In this document: positions 29,314-36,473 of the stretch, piece by piece | How positions within the stretch are numbered: position 1 is the stretch's first letter | Layout of the letters: every line of letters begins with the position of its first letter | Virus record (IMG/VR): IMGVR_UViG_3300028920_000137 | Location: 1-42,024 of that record | DNA: 42,024 nt | From: a virus | Strand: one strand, 5' to 3' | Position numbers and translations under genes: made by a program | The notes under the pieces: model-generated | Told to the model about the DNA's origin: nothing | The model's input: the letters and a program-made list of their open reading frames with translations, nothing else | Database searches by the model: none

Positions 29314-29609
29314 CAGATCCTCCCTTGTGCAATAGCGAGCGTTGCAAGGAATGTGTCCTGCCAGCAGCCGGACCCGTCGTCCTTGATGTCCTGCGGCATG
29401 AGCCTCTCCCCATAGACGAGATAGTACCGTGACCCGCTCCCCGTGTAGTACCGCTCCAAGACGGCCCCGTTGAGCAGCCGTACGCGAATCATTGTTCCCG
29501 GCCTGAAGCGAGGCTCATCAGTGATGTTCGTGTCGTCTGTTGCGCCAATCCGGCATTGCGCTCGACGCGCCTCTTCGCGTGTCAGTCTGTGTCTGGCCCC
29601 GTTCGTCAT
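29313..29609 (-). CDS. Hypothetical protein
   Basis: This 98-residue protein has RLTREEARRAQCRIGATDD, then RFRPGTMIRVRLLNGAVLERYYTGSGSRYYLVYGERLM, a beta-barrel-like pattern, and a short helical end. It starts directly after the upstream stop (TGAATG). Unrecognised. Confidence 0.6.
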   Translation of the reverse strand: MTNGARHRLTREEARRAQCRIGATDDTNITDEPRFRPGTMIRVRLLNGAVLERYYTGSGSRYYLVYGERLMPQDIKDDGSGCWQDTFLATLAIAQGRI

Positions 29610-30125
29610 TCACGCACCCCCTTCTGCTGTCGCCTTGATCGCACCACGGAGCAGGTCCCGTGTGATCTCAAGCGTATTCGCGAGACCGCAGAAGTGCCGC
29701 CACACCTGCTCAGGTTCCGGTTCGGGATCGTCTATGTCAACCTTGACAGCGCCGACGTTGGCGATCGCTCTCCATTCGCGGTCGCTCATAATCTCCTTGC
29801 CGGACATCTGGTGCTCGATGAACTCATCCAGTCGCTCCCCTCGCCGGAGCGCACGTTCGACCGCCATCAGCGCCTCGCACACCTGCGTGTAGACGTCCTC
29901 GTACCAGTACTGCCGGACCTCGGGCCTGTCGTATGCGATCAGGTCACCGCACCGCTCGCAGGCGTCCGTACTTGACGGCTCGATCTCGTACCAGCCGGGC
30001 GACGGATCCGGGTCGCGCCCGTCCGACTGTCCCATCCGGTCGCGCTCGTCCAAGCAGTCTTGACAGATCGTGATGTCCCGGTGTCGCTCCGGCCCGTCGT
30101 AGATGTAGCCCACTCGCTTCCTCAT
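29610..30125 (-). CDS. Hypothetical zinc-knuckle protein
   Basis: This 171-residue protein has two CxxC pairs: CQDCLDE near residue 22 and CERCGDLI near 57. A helical middle (YTQVCEALMAVERALRRGERLDEFIEHQ) follows, with an acidic region (VDIDDPEPEPEQ) and a helical C-terminus. It fits the pattern of the small zinc proteins here but is larger. Start ATG 30125, AGGGGG upstream. No known family. Confidence 0.6.
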   Translation of the reverse strand: MRKRVGYIYDGPERHRDITICQDCLDERDRMGQSDGRDPDPSPGWYEIEPSSTDACERCGDLIAYDRPEVRQYWYEDVYTQVCEALMAVERALRRGERLDEFIEHQMSGKEIMSDREWRAIANVGAVKVDIDDPEPEPEQVWRHFCGLANTLEITRDLLRGAIKATAEGGA

Positions 30126-30134
30126 GTCGTCCCC

Positions 30135-30410
30135 CTAGAGCGTAACGTCCCTGTGCCTGCCAGCGTTCGCATGATTGAACATGAGGCCGATGTAGATACC
30201 GTTGAGCATCGTCCGGGTCTCGCGGGCGCTGAGATTAGTCCCCAGCACGTCCTCGGCGCGGCCGGGCTCACTGAATGCCGCCGTCACCTGATAGCGGCCG
30301 CCCGCCAGCGCGGTCACGATGACCCGGTACATACGCCTGTCGCACAGGTCCATGTTCAGCCCGTTCACCATCGCGAGCAGCGTCTTATACGTCGTGCGTC
30401 CTAGCATCAT
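30135..30410 (-). CDS. Hypothetical protein
   Basis: This protein of about 91 residues starts at the ATG-ATG pair at 30410 with GGAGGG upstream. It is MLGRTTYKTLLAMVNGLNMDLCD, then MYRVIVTALAGGRYQVTAAFSEPG, then SARETRTMLNGIYIGLMFNHA. Alternating helix and strands; not recognised. Confidence 0.6.
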   Translation of the reverse strand: MMLGRTTYKTLLAMVNGLNMDLCDRRMYRVIVTALAGGRYQVTAAFSEPGRAEDVLGTNLSARETRTMLNGIYIGLMFNHANAGRHRDVTL

Positions 30411-30427
30411 GCCCTCCCGTCTTGAGA

Positions 30428-30757
30428 TCACCACTCGATGCTCTGCGAACTGAGATCGCAGGTACATTCGGCGTGAACGAAGTCAACGTCATCCCCGTAT
30501 GCGAGTGAGGCTATTCGCTCGCCCTGCTGGAAGGGCTTGCCACATACCGCACAGACGTCACCTGTCTTTGTGGTCCACGCGCCGGGTAGCACCGACGCAT
30601 TCCCACGGTCGACCGTCCACTTCGAGCCGTCTCGGTGCGTCCATGTCTCGCCAATGATCTCGCCGTCCCTGTCGAACTCAAGCGTGATCGCCGCAATCTC
30701 GTCCGTGTGCAGCGAGAAACGCACATCCGTTTTCCGCTCTGTCTGTCCGCTTGTCAT
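30428..30757 (-). CDS. Hypothetical protein with C-terminal zinc knuckle
   Basis: This 109-residue protein starts at ATG 30757 with GGAGG five bases upstream. It has a beta-rich N-terminal half (RFSLHTDEIAAITLEFDRDGEIIGETWTHRDGSKW), then CAVCGKPF and HAECTC near the C-terminus, a likely zinc site. It is preceded by one copy of the 32-bp hairpin repeat. Function unknown. Confidence 0.65.
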   Translation of the reverse strand: MTSGQTERKTDVRFSLHTDEIAAITLEFDRDGEIIGETWTHRDGSKWTVDRGNASVLPGAWTTKTGDVCAVCGKPFQQGERIASLAYGDDVDFVHAECTCDLSSQSIEW

Positions 30758-30768
30758 CGTTACCTCCA

Positions 30769-30800
30769 TGTCAGGCGGGCGGTGTCACTCACGCCCGCCG
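30769..30800. repeat. 32-bp hairpin repeat, copy 1
   Basis: Identical to 31118-31149. On the minus strand it forms a ~10-bp GC stem (GGCGGGCG-TG with one bulge) with a five-base loop, and ends five bases before the GGAGG of the gene at 30757. Confidence 0.85.
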
Positions 30801-30812
30801 TCGCACGTTCAA

Positions 30813-31109
30813 TCAACTCTTGTTCTGCACCCTGCTGATCGCCTCGGCCGCCGAGAGACCCTCACGCGTCAAACCGACCATATCGAGCTTACCCACACCC
30901 GGCCCGCCGTCCTCGTCCGGTTCCGAGTATGCGAGGCCCTTCTTGATCAACGAGGCGATGACGCCGCCGATGCTGGCGGGCTTCACTACCTCACACTGTT
31001 CCGTCACCGAGAACGAATACACCGGGCTGGTCGGCCACTCGCTGCAGAAGAAGTTGGAGCGCGTGACAGCAAGCAGCACGTCTCGCTCTTTCGGGGTCAG
31101 CTTCATCAT
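30813..31109 (-). CDS. Small winged-helix-like protein, first gene of the early block
   Basis: This 98-residue protein reads MKLTPKERDVLLAVTRSNFF, then PASIGGVIASLIKKGLAYSEPDEDGG and KLDMVGLTREGLSAAEAI. That is a compact winged-helix-like layout with a helix-turn-helix and a wing. It may be an early regulator. Its ATG-ATG start is preceded by GGAGG and by copy 2 of the 32-bp hairpin repeat. The -10 element of the early promoter lies about 360 bases upstream. Confidence 0.6.
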   Translation of the reverse strand: MMKLTPKERDVLLAVTRSNFFCSEWPTSPVYSFSVTEQCEVVKPASIGGVIASLIKKGLAYSEPDEDGGPGVGKLDMVGLTREGLSAAEAISRVQNKS

Positions 31110-31117
31110 GCCCTCCG

Positions 31118-31149
31118 TGTCAGGCGGGCGGTGTCACTCACGCCCGCCG
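31118..31149. repeat. 32-bp hairpin repeat, copy 2
   Basis: Perfect copy of 30769-30800, again just before the ribosome binding site of the next gene (start 31109). Both copies have the CCTCC (GGAGG) next to them. Confidence 0.85.
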
Positions 31150-31466
31150 CCTGTGCCGTCTCTACCGCAGGTCGAACTCGATCTTGCTCGCTCATCGTTC
31201 GTTTCAGTGGTGGGTCAGGTTGTTCGTCGCGGAGCGGACGCCTCAGCGGGTTGACCCTCAGGCTGCCCCTCGCCGACCGGGCTGGGAACCTCCCTTTCGG
31301 GCACCGCCGCTCGACTTCGCCTCGCTCCTGCTATTCCGGCCGTCCTCTGTTGGCCACCGCCGCCCGCGTCGCACTGGGTCGGGGTCGCGTCCCGTCGAGC
31401 CTTTGCTGTCAATGCATCTAGCGGCGCAATCCCGTCGTCCCCGCCCTACCTCCAACTCTCAGTTAT
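31150..31466. other. Leader region without a supported gene
   Basis: Between the promoter (31467-31495) and the first early gene. On the minus strand two short frames occur, a TTG-started 65-codon one from 31412 and an ATG-started 29-codon one near 31195, both without a convincing ribosome binding site and with poor composition. The plus-strand frame there is Arg/Pro-rich. I see no clear gene. It is probably an untranslated or regulatory leader. Confidence 0.5.
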
Positions 31467-31495
31467 ATACTAACGGATTCGCCGAGATATGTCAA
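31467..31495 (-). promoter_or_regulatory. Early promoter, leftward
   Basis: On the minus strand TTGACA (31495-31490) with a 17-base spacer and TAGTAT (31472-31467). It lies in one of the few AT-rich spots of the window, between the terminator at 31577-31603 and the early genes. It is the most likely start of the whole transcription programme. Confidence 0.75.
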
Positions 31496-31576
31496 GCCCT
31501 TATTTCGCCCCCAAAGCCGCCTAGAAGTTACCCTGTCTAGCGTGGGTGCGTGGCCGCGTGCGGGCTACATAGAGAA

Positions 31577-31603
31577 AGGCCCCGCCAATCGTGGGCGGGG
31601 CCT
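31577..31603 (-). terminator. Intrinsic terminator at the end of the lysis genes
   Basis: A perfect 10-bp stem AGGCCCCGCC / GGCGGGGCCT with a 7-base loop. On the minus strand it is followed by TTCTCTATG. It lies about 30 bases after the stop at 31632 and about 80 bases before the early promoter. Confidence 0.8.
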
Positions 31604-31631
31604 GTGACATCGGCGGGAGTCGCCGGGGTCG

Positions 31632-32342
31632 CTAGCGGGAAAGGTCGGTCTCGATCTTGTGGCGATAGGATGCGGGAAGGCCGCGCGGCCGGCGGCCGCA
31701 TTCGTCTGTGATACGGTAGGCATACGGGCGTTCCAAGAACACGTCGCGCTCGATGTCGTTGGGTGTGACGCGGGAACACGGTAACGGCTCGAATCGAATC
31801 ACGCGCGTGAGCCGCAGTCGAGTGCCGCGTTGTTTCTTCTCGGTATGTGTGACGTGCCCCCACACTCGCCAGCCGCCGTGTTCGTGGGTCCAACAGAACA
31901 ACCACGAACAGATGTTCCATCGCTCCTGTCGTTTCCAGAACACGACTCGCAGCCGTCGAAACAGAAACACGTCACGCCCAACGACCTTCGACGCGAGACC
32001 GTCGAGCGCGGCCTTTGCGATGCACCAGAAGTCGTATTCGCGCCCAACGTAGGCCTTCAGCTTCGCGTCGATTGCTGCGCGATTGAACGTGCCCGGCCGC
32101 GTAGCATATGTGGGTACACACTCGAACGTGACGCACCACGACTTTTGATTGTCGTACCGGTCTCGATAGTCACTGAACTCAGTGACCCCCTTGAACAAAG
32201 ATTCGGCTCCAGACCGGCCGCCCGACAACAGGACGAACGCATGGTTTGTGAATACGGGCGCCTCACCACGGAACCGGGTCAGCCAGCGAATGGCGCCGCT
32301 CACGAAGTTACCGTGTCCACAGGTCAACCCGCCGCTTGTCAT
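31632..32342 (-). CDS. Permuted-papain-like (NlpC/YiiX-type) protein
   Basis: This 236-residue protein fits the permuted papain-like (YiiX/NlpC-type) layout: N-terminal GNFVSGAIRWLTRF, then TNHAFVLLSG with His34, a long middle, and NICSWLFCW with Cys145 as likely nucleophile. Such phage proteins are predicted hydrolases of amide bonds, acting on the cell wall or on lipids. The C-terminal third is Arg-rich. The ATG at 32342 is preceded by GGAGG. Last gene of the lysis block; a terminator follows. The catalytic role is inferred, not proven. Confidence 0.65.
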   Translation of the reverse strand: MTSGGLTCGHGNFVSGAIRWLTRFRGEAPVFTNHAFVLLSGGRSGAESLFKGVTEFSDYRDRYDNQKSWCVTFECVPTYATRPGTFNRAAIDAKLKAYVGREYDFWCIAKAALDGLASKVVGRDVFLFRRLRVVFWKRQERWNICSWLFCWTHEHGGWRVWGHVTHTEKKQRGTRLRLTRVIRFEPLPCSRVTPNDIERDVFLERPYAYRITDECGRRPRGLPASYRHKIETDLSR

Positions 32343-32348
32343 AGTGCC

Positions 32349-32567
32349 CTACCTCCCCGCCGCCTTGCTCATGAAGTAGGAGTTCGCGATACCGTTGAAG
32401 GCGCCATACACGATTGCAAGCACAGCCAGTATCTGTTCCGGGGTCTGCATCCGCTTGACGGCAACCCACGCTATCAGGCTTGCAGTCAGGGCGGCAATGA
32501 TCGCGAGGCACCGTCGGGTGATCTGATACCGCCGAACACCATTGACCGGCTCATGTGCTCCCTGCAT
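32349..32567 (-). CDS. Small membrane protein, possible holin
   Basis: This 72-residue protein starts at ATG 32567 (GGAGGG upstream). It has two hydrophobic segments: CLAIIAALTASLIAWVAV (~22-39) and ILAVLAIVYGAFNGIAN (~46-62), with a basic N-terminal part and a short charged end. It overlaps the endolysin gene and lies next to it, so it may be a holin or pinholin. Confidence 0.65.
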   Translation of the reverse strand: MQGAHEPVNGVRRYQITRRCLAIIAALTASLIAWVAVKRMQTPEQILAVLAIVYGAFNGIANSYFMSKAAGR

Positions 32568-33303
32568 CTGCCTGCCCTCCGGCACAGTGGGTCATGTACC
32601 ATTCTTCACACGCGCTGCCAACGCCAAACGCAACCTGTACGGCAGCTCTAGGTTGGTCACGCAAAACAGCCCGGTCCTGAGGGGACGTGACGGCGCCACA
32701 CTCGAGCAACACACAGGGGCAACCGTGCCAGCGACGACTGCGCTTGTCGTGTTGTGACCGCCGATACGAAGGGTCACAGGCAAGCGGCAGATAGACACGT
32801 TTACGGTGCTTCGTGCTGACAAGGGGGCGAGGATCGAGGCCGTCATCGTTCGCTCGGGAGAATCGGCTATGCTCCGTCGTCCAGTGGACGAGCTTGAGCG
32901 CGAGCGACCGTGCCTGTTGGTTCGCCTCGTAGTACACGACATTGATCCCTGCCGCGAAGTCGCTCTCATCTGGTATCTTCCCCTCGTCGAAAACGGCTCC
33001 AAAGCAGCCACGCCAACGAGTACCGCGCGTTCCGTCCTTGCATCGGCTGTCCGCGTGGAACTCGATCACAAGCGTGGGTTGTATCTTCTCCACGAGCTGT
33101 GCTTTCTCATACAGGTAGTTGGGGTATTTGTACGTCCCTGTGATTGGATAGACTTCCCATCCAAGCTCTAGAAGCCGCCCCATAGCAGCAACGGCAAAGC
33201 GGGCGGCGATGGCGTACTCATCAAGACTTCCTTCTGGATCCTGCCACCACGTTCCTGTCCGAGGGCCATGGTGGCCAACAGCTACCGCAATCCGTTTGGT
33301 CAT
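32551..33303 (-). CDS. N-acetylmuramoyl-L-alanine amidase (endolysin)
   Basis: This 250-residue protein has the zinc amidase (Amidase_3) layout: IAVAVGHHGPR (His11/12), an acidic residue in LDEYAIAARF, VIEFHADS with His83, and LLECGAVTSPQD with the catalytic Glu near 206. It would cleave the amide bond between muramic acid and L-Ala at the end of infection. No signal peptide; a holin should release it. The C-terminal extension is Arg/Cys-rich. Its neighbours are two small membrane proteins, which makes a compact lysis cassette. Confidence 0.85.
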   Translation of the reverse strand: MTKRIAVAVGHHGPRTGTWWQDPEGSLDEYAIAARFAVAAMGRLLELGWEVYPITGTYKYPNYLYEKAQLVEKIQPTLVIEFHADSRCKDGTRGTRWRGCFGAVFDEGKIPDESDFAAGINVVYYEANQQARSLALKLVHWTTEHSRFSRANDDGLDPRPLVSTKHRKRVYLPLACDPSYRRSQHDKRSRRWHGCPCVLLECGAVTSPQDRAVLRDQPRAAVQVAFGVGSACEEWYMTHCAGGQADAGST

Positions 33304-33587
33304 CAGCCTTTTCCCCTAAGGAGGAATCCGACGACAACTGCTAACGCGGGGCCTACCAGTGCCACCCAATGCGCAACAGTCATACCGCGTAGGGCTTGGC
33401 AATCCTCCTTTGTCATGATCGTGCGGCCCTTCTGTGGCATTCGGGCTTCCACAGAAGCGATACCCGTTTCCGCCTTGCCCACACGCCCGTTCAGTAGCTC
33501 TAGGTGGCGCTCGACGCGCCCAATGCCCGTTTTCAACATCTGGTGTTCGGCGTTGATCGCCTCTTCGAGGGATTCAAGTGTTGCCAT
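33303..33587 (-). CDS. XhlA-like holin/haemolysin-type protein
   Basis: This 94-residue protein has a heptad-type helix (LESLEEAINAEHQMLKTGIGRVERHLELLNGRV, ~3-35) and a C-terminal membrane segment (AHWVALVGPALAVVVGFLLR, ~72-91). That is the layout of the XhlA family, which helps membrane lysis together with a holin and amidase. The ATG at 33587 lies within the end of the tail gene. It directly precedes the endolysin. Confidence 0.75.
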   Translation of the reverse strand: MATLESLEEAINAEHQMLKTGIGRVERHLELLNGRVGKAETGIASVEARMPQKGRTIMTKEDCQALRGMTVAHWVALVGPALAVVVGFLLRGKG

Positions 33588-33588
33588 G

Positions 33589-35994
33589 TCACACCTCGTC
33601 AACGGTTAGGAAGCCTATTCCCCATGCTGCGACGGCGTCCCGGGGTCCCATCGACACGGCAAAGCGCACCCCAACCTCGTCACCGCTCCACGCCGTACCC
33701 CCTGTGAGACTGAGAAGGGAGTTGCACGTCCCGGTCTTCCACGTCGTACCATCACGCGTGACCGCGCAGGGGATGTCGTCTGGCCCCGCAACAGACAGCG
33801 AGCGGATGCCTGAGCACTTGAAATAGGGGTGATAGTCAACCCAGCGCATCCCGGCGAGATAGCACTCGTCACCGAGGCTCGGGTTGTGCGCTTCACTGAC
33901 CCCGATGTCCACCTGCTCGTTGAAACTCCATAGTGCTGAGCCGCCGACCTCACCATCGTAGATCGCAACAGACCAGTAGTCGTTATCGTCAACAGGCATC
34001 GTGCAGACAATAGACATGAAATCACTACTGCCCTCCGTGAAGCTCCCGTATGGAGGCGACGCAGAAGTCCAATGCGTGTTGACGAATCCCGTCCCGCCCT
34101 CGTACCAGCCGGCGGCTGCATAGATCGTGCTGCTACCGGACGGCTGAAAGAGCCGAACGCCATAATACTTCGCCGCCCCCTGCGTCGTCCCCTCGAGAGC
34201 CCAAAACACGTCAATGTATGACGTGAGCGCGGCCATGTCTGCCCAAGACGTGGGCACCGTCGAGTCGGAACTGTCTGTGAACTGGTGCACACGCATCGTC
34301 AACGGTGACTCATCAAGCTCGTCTGAAAACAGGTAGTCGGTGTAGGCTATAGCATCGAAGGTTGGATCTGTGATGCCACTCGCCGACAGGCCGTGCGTGG
34401 CGTCATAGCCAATGAAGCACGCGGACTCCCACTCCTTCTTCTGCCAGTGATCGGACCTCCCGCGAACTGCAAACCCAACATTATCGACCAACACAATCGC
34501 CTTCGCTGCATAGCGACCCGTTGGGATGAAGATCGACTCGGCCGCGCCGTTGCCACTCCCGGCGGGCTCGATCTTCTGGTCCTCGGTATTGTGCTGCCAG
34601 TCCCAGCTAGGCCACCCTGAGGGCTCGGTTTCCAGCACGTCGTCAACAGGCACGACCGATTCCATGTCATGAAGGGCGGCGGCCCAGAAGTTGCCGATTC
34701 CGTGGTCGCGTGCAACACCTCGTCTCCAGTCGCGCAGCACATCGGAATCTCGTGCCGCCAGCTCTGCAGAACTCCAGAAGTTTCCGATGTTTGCGACTAC
34801 GACGTTCCGCATCATGTCGCCATACACAGACATCAGGGACACCTCTGGCGCGGGTCCGACCTTCAGGGTCGTCTCACAGGAACCGTCGGAATCAAGTTTC
34901 AACGTGTAGCTGTCCACGTGAAGCGTGGTTGCGCTCGCCCCCTTCCGCAGCTTCACTGAGATCGGCGCGTTGATGATGTCGTTCGCCCATAGTTGATCGC
35001 AGAACCCCGGCACACGGATTGACACCTTGCGTTGCGGGTCGTCCAGCGTGTCGAGGATGTTCGTTGCGTACTCGTACGCAAGCGCCGGGTCGAACACCTC
35101 TGGAACCTGAATGTGAGTGTAGAGCCAAGGCGTCCCCGTTGGCGTCGAGTCTGGTTCAAGCCGAAGCGTGAGATCGCCTCCGGCGAGCTGCTTCTGACAC
35201 GTGATGATCGCGCAGTTGATCATGTTGGTGACATCAATGACGTGCCCTGTCACTTCGCAATCGACGCCCTGTTCAAACGTCTGCTCAACCGGCGTCTCGG
35301 TCGTTTGCTTGAGATACGCCTGTCCGTGGTTCTGAGAGACATCTGCCGTCGCCGTTGTTGCTGTGACGCCATAGACGGCGTCGGCACCGGCAACGGTGGC
35401 CGCCAACTTGAGCCCCCTCGCGACGTTTGCGCCGGGATCAAGGAAGTCAACCTCGGGGATCGTGTATGACGGGTCATAGGTGATCAGATCATACCGCGTG
35501 TTGAGCCACGATTCCGCCCCGCCGGAGATAGACCGGCCCGCATAGACAATCGCCTTGAAAAGGTCGTTGGGCGTGACGTCATCAGCCGCATACAGGAGGT
35601 GGCGCTTCTGCAGGAAATCCATCACCCCGCGAACCTTGAAGGCGCGGCGCTTTGGGGTGCCACTCGGATATGCGTCCGCCTGAATGATCACGCCATGGAA
35701 ACGCTTGACGAGCGCAGAGTCGCCGCTACCCTGCACCCACAGGGTCACCGGAGTTGTGCCGGCGCTGACGTTCTGATAGGTTGTAGCGCCCCCCCCTTCC
35801 CCCCAAAGGTAGTCGTCCGACTCGGACAGCAACGCGAAGGAGGCGCTCTGGCAGCCGCCCATGGCGTTGACCGTGATTGAGAGCGAGTCGAGGTAGGCGT
35901 ACATATTCCACGACGCGTAGGACGAGGGTTCAACTTCGATATACGGCGTGAGGTTTGGAGGGTGCAGCCGCAACTCCCAATCAAGAAGTGCCAT
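33589..35994 (-). CDS. Tail-tip protein (hub/receptor-binding module)
   Basis: This large 801-residue protein follows the distal-tail-type gene. The N-terminal ~390 residues look like a baseplate-hub (gp27-type) domain pair: WELRLHPPNLTPYIEVEPSSY, VKRFHGVIIQADAYPSGTPKRRAFKVRGVMDFLQ, and DDPQRKVSIRVPGF...DIINAPISVKL. The C-terminal ~400 residues are Trp/Tyr/Ser-rich beta structure with strands typical of carbohydrate-binding tail modules. No enzyme motif is seen. Probably the hub plus the receptor-binding part of the tail tip. Start ATG 35994. Confidence 0.65.
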   Translation of the reverse strand: MALLDWELRLHPPNLTPYIEVEPSSYASWNMYAYLDSLSITVNAMGGCQSASFALLSESDDYLWGEGGGATTYQNVSAGTTPVTLWVQGSGDSALVKRFHGVIIQADAYPSGTPKRRAFKVRGVMDFLQKRHLLYAADDVTPNDLFKAIVYAGRSISGGAESWLNTRYDLITYDPSYTIPEVDFLDPGANVARGLKLAATVAGADAVYGVTATTATADVSQNHGQAYLKQTTETPVEQTFEQGVDCEVTGHVIDVTNMINCAIITCQKQLAGGDLTLRLEPDSTPTGTPWLYTHIQVPEVFDPALAYEYATNILDTLDDPQRKVSIRVPGFCDQLWANDIINAPISVKLRKGASATTLHVDSYTLKLDSDGSCETTLKVGPAPEVSLMSVYGDMMRNVVVANIGNFWSSAELAARDSDVLRDWRRGVARDHGIGNFWAAALHDMESVVPVDDVLETEPSGWPSWDWQHNTEDQKIEPAGSGNGAAESIFIPTGRYAAKAIVLVDNVGFAVRGRSDHWQKKEWESACFIGYDATHGLSASGITDPTFDAIAYTDYLFSDELDESPLTMRVHQFTDSSDSTVPTSWADMAALTSYIDVFWALEGTTQGAAKYYGVRLFQPSGSSTIYAAAGWYEGGTGFVNTHWTSASPPYGSFTEGSSDFMSIVCTMPVDDNDYWSVAIYDGEVGGSALWSFNEQVDIGVSEAHNPSLGDECYLAGMRWVDYHPYFKCSGIRSLSVAGPDDIPCAVTRDGTTWKTGTCNSLLSLTGGTAWSGDEVGVRFAVSMGPRDAVAAWGIGFLTVDEV

Positions 35995-36000
35995 AGCGAC

Positions 36001-36471
36001 CTATCCGTCTAGTTCAAGCGATGTGTCAAAGGGTGCTGAATCCAGTCCAAGTACCGCTGTACAGGTCACCACCTTCAAGCGAGAACGCGTCCTGAACGAA
36101 ACCCCGACCCGCCGCACGCTATCGTATGTGAAGATGGGCCACACTAGCTTCTGGCCATCCACCTCGTCTCGGATACCTATCTGGTCTCCGATGTGGTCGT
36201 GAAGCGTATCAAAGAACTCAACCACGCCCGTACGGATCTGAAGCAGTGTGGCGCCGCCCGTGCTCGACGTCCAGACTTCGCAGGTTACCGTCAACTCACC
36301 GGGAGCCCAGAGGCCGTCAGCGATGTCAAGCCCCCCGCGGCTGCCCGTGACTTGAACGACATTCGAGTTTCTTTCTTGCGTCCATCCGGAGATCGCAGTA
36401 CCAATCGGCAGCTCATCCCATGTGTCAGGGTTTCCTGTCCCGACGATCACGGTGAAAACGGGATGTCCCAT
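36001..36471 (-). CDS. Putative distal tail protein
   Basis: This 156-residue beta-rich protein lies right after the tape measure and before the large tail-tip protein, where distal-tail (Dit-like) proteins sit. It reads FTVIVGTGNPDTWDELPIGTAISGWTQERNSNVVQVTGSRGGLDI, then a helix with LQIRTGVVEFFDTLHDHIGDQIG. Function is by position and composition. The sequence itself shows no diagnostic motif. Confidence 0.6.
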   Translation of the reverse strand: MGHPVFTVIVGTGNPDTWDELPIGTAISGWTQERNSNVVQVTGSRGGLDIADGLWAPGELTVTCEVWTSSTGGATLLQIRTGVVEFFDTLHDHIGDQIGIRDEVDGQKLVWPIFTYDSVRRVGVSFRTRSRLKVVTCTAVLGLDSAPFDTSLELDG

Positions 36472-36473
36472 GG

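Noticed and set aside
31110-31195. A 29-codon frame that includes hairpin repeat copy 2 (ends at the start of the 98-residue gene)
   Set aside because: No clear ribosome binding site. The same peptide part recurs only because the DNA repeat is identical.
31184-31540. Plus-strand 118-codon frame over the early promoter
   Set aside because: Arg/Pro-rich composition typical of a random frame in GC-rich DNA; it would run through the terminator/promoter region on the wrong strand.
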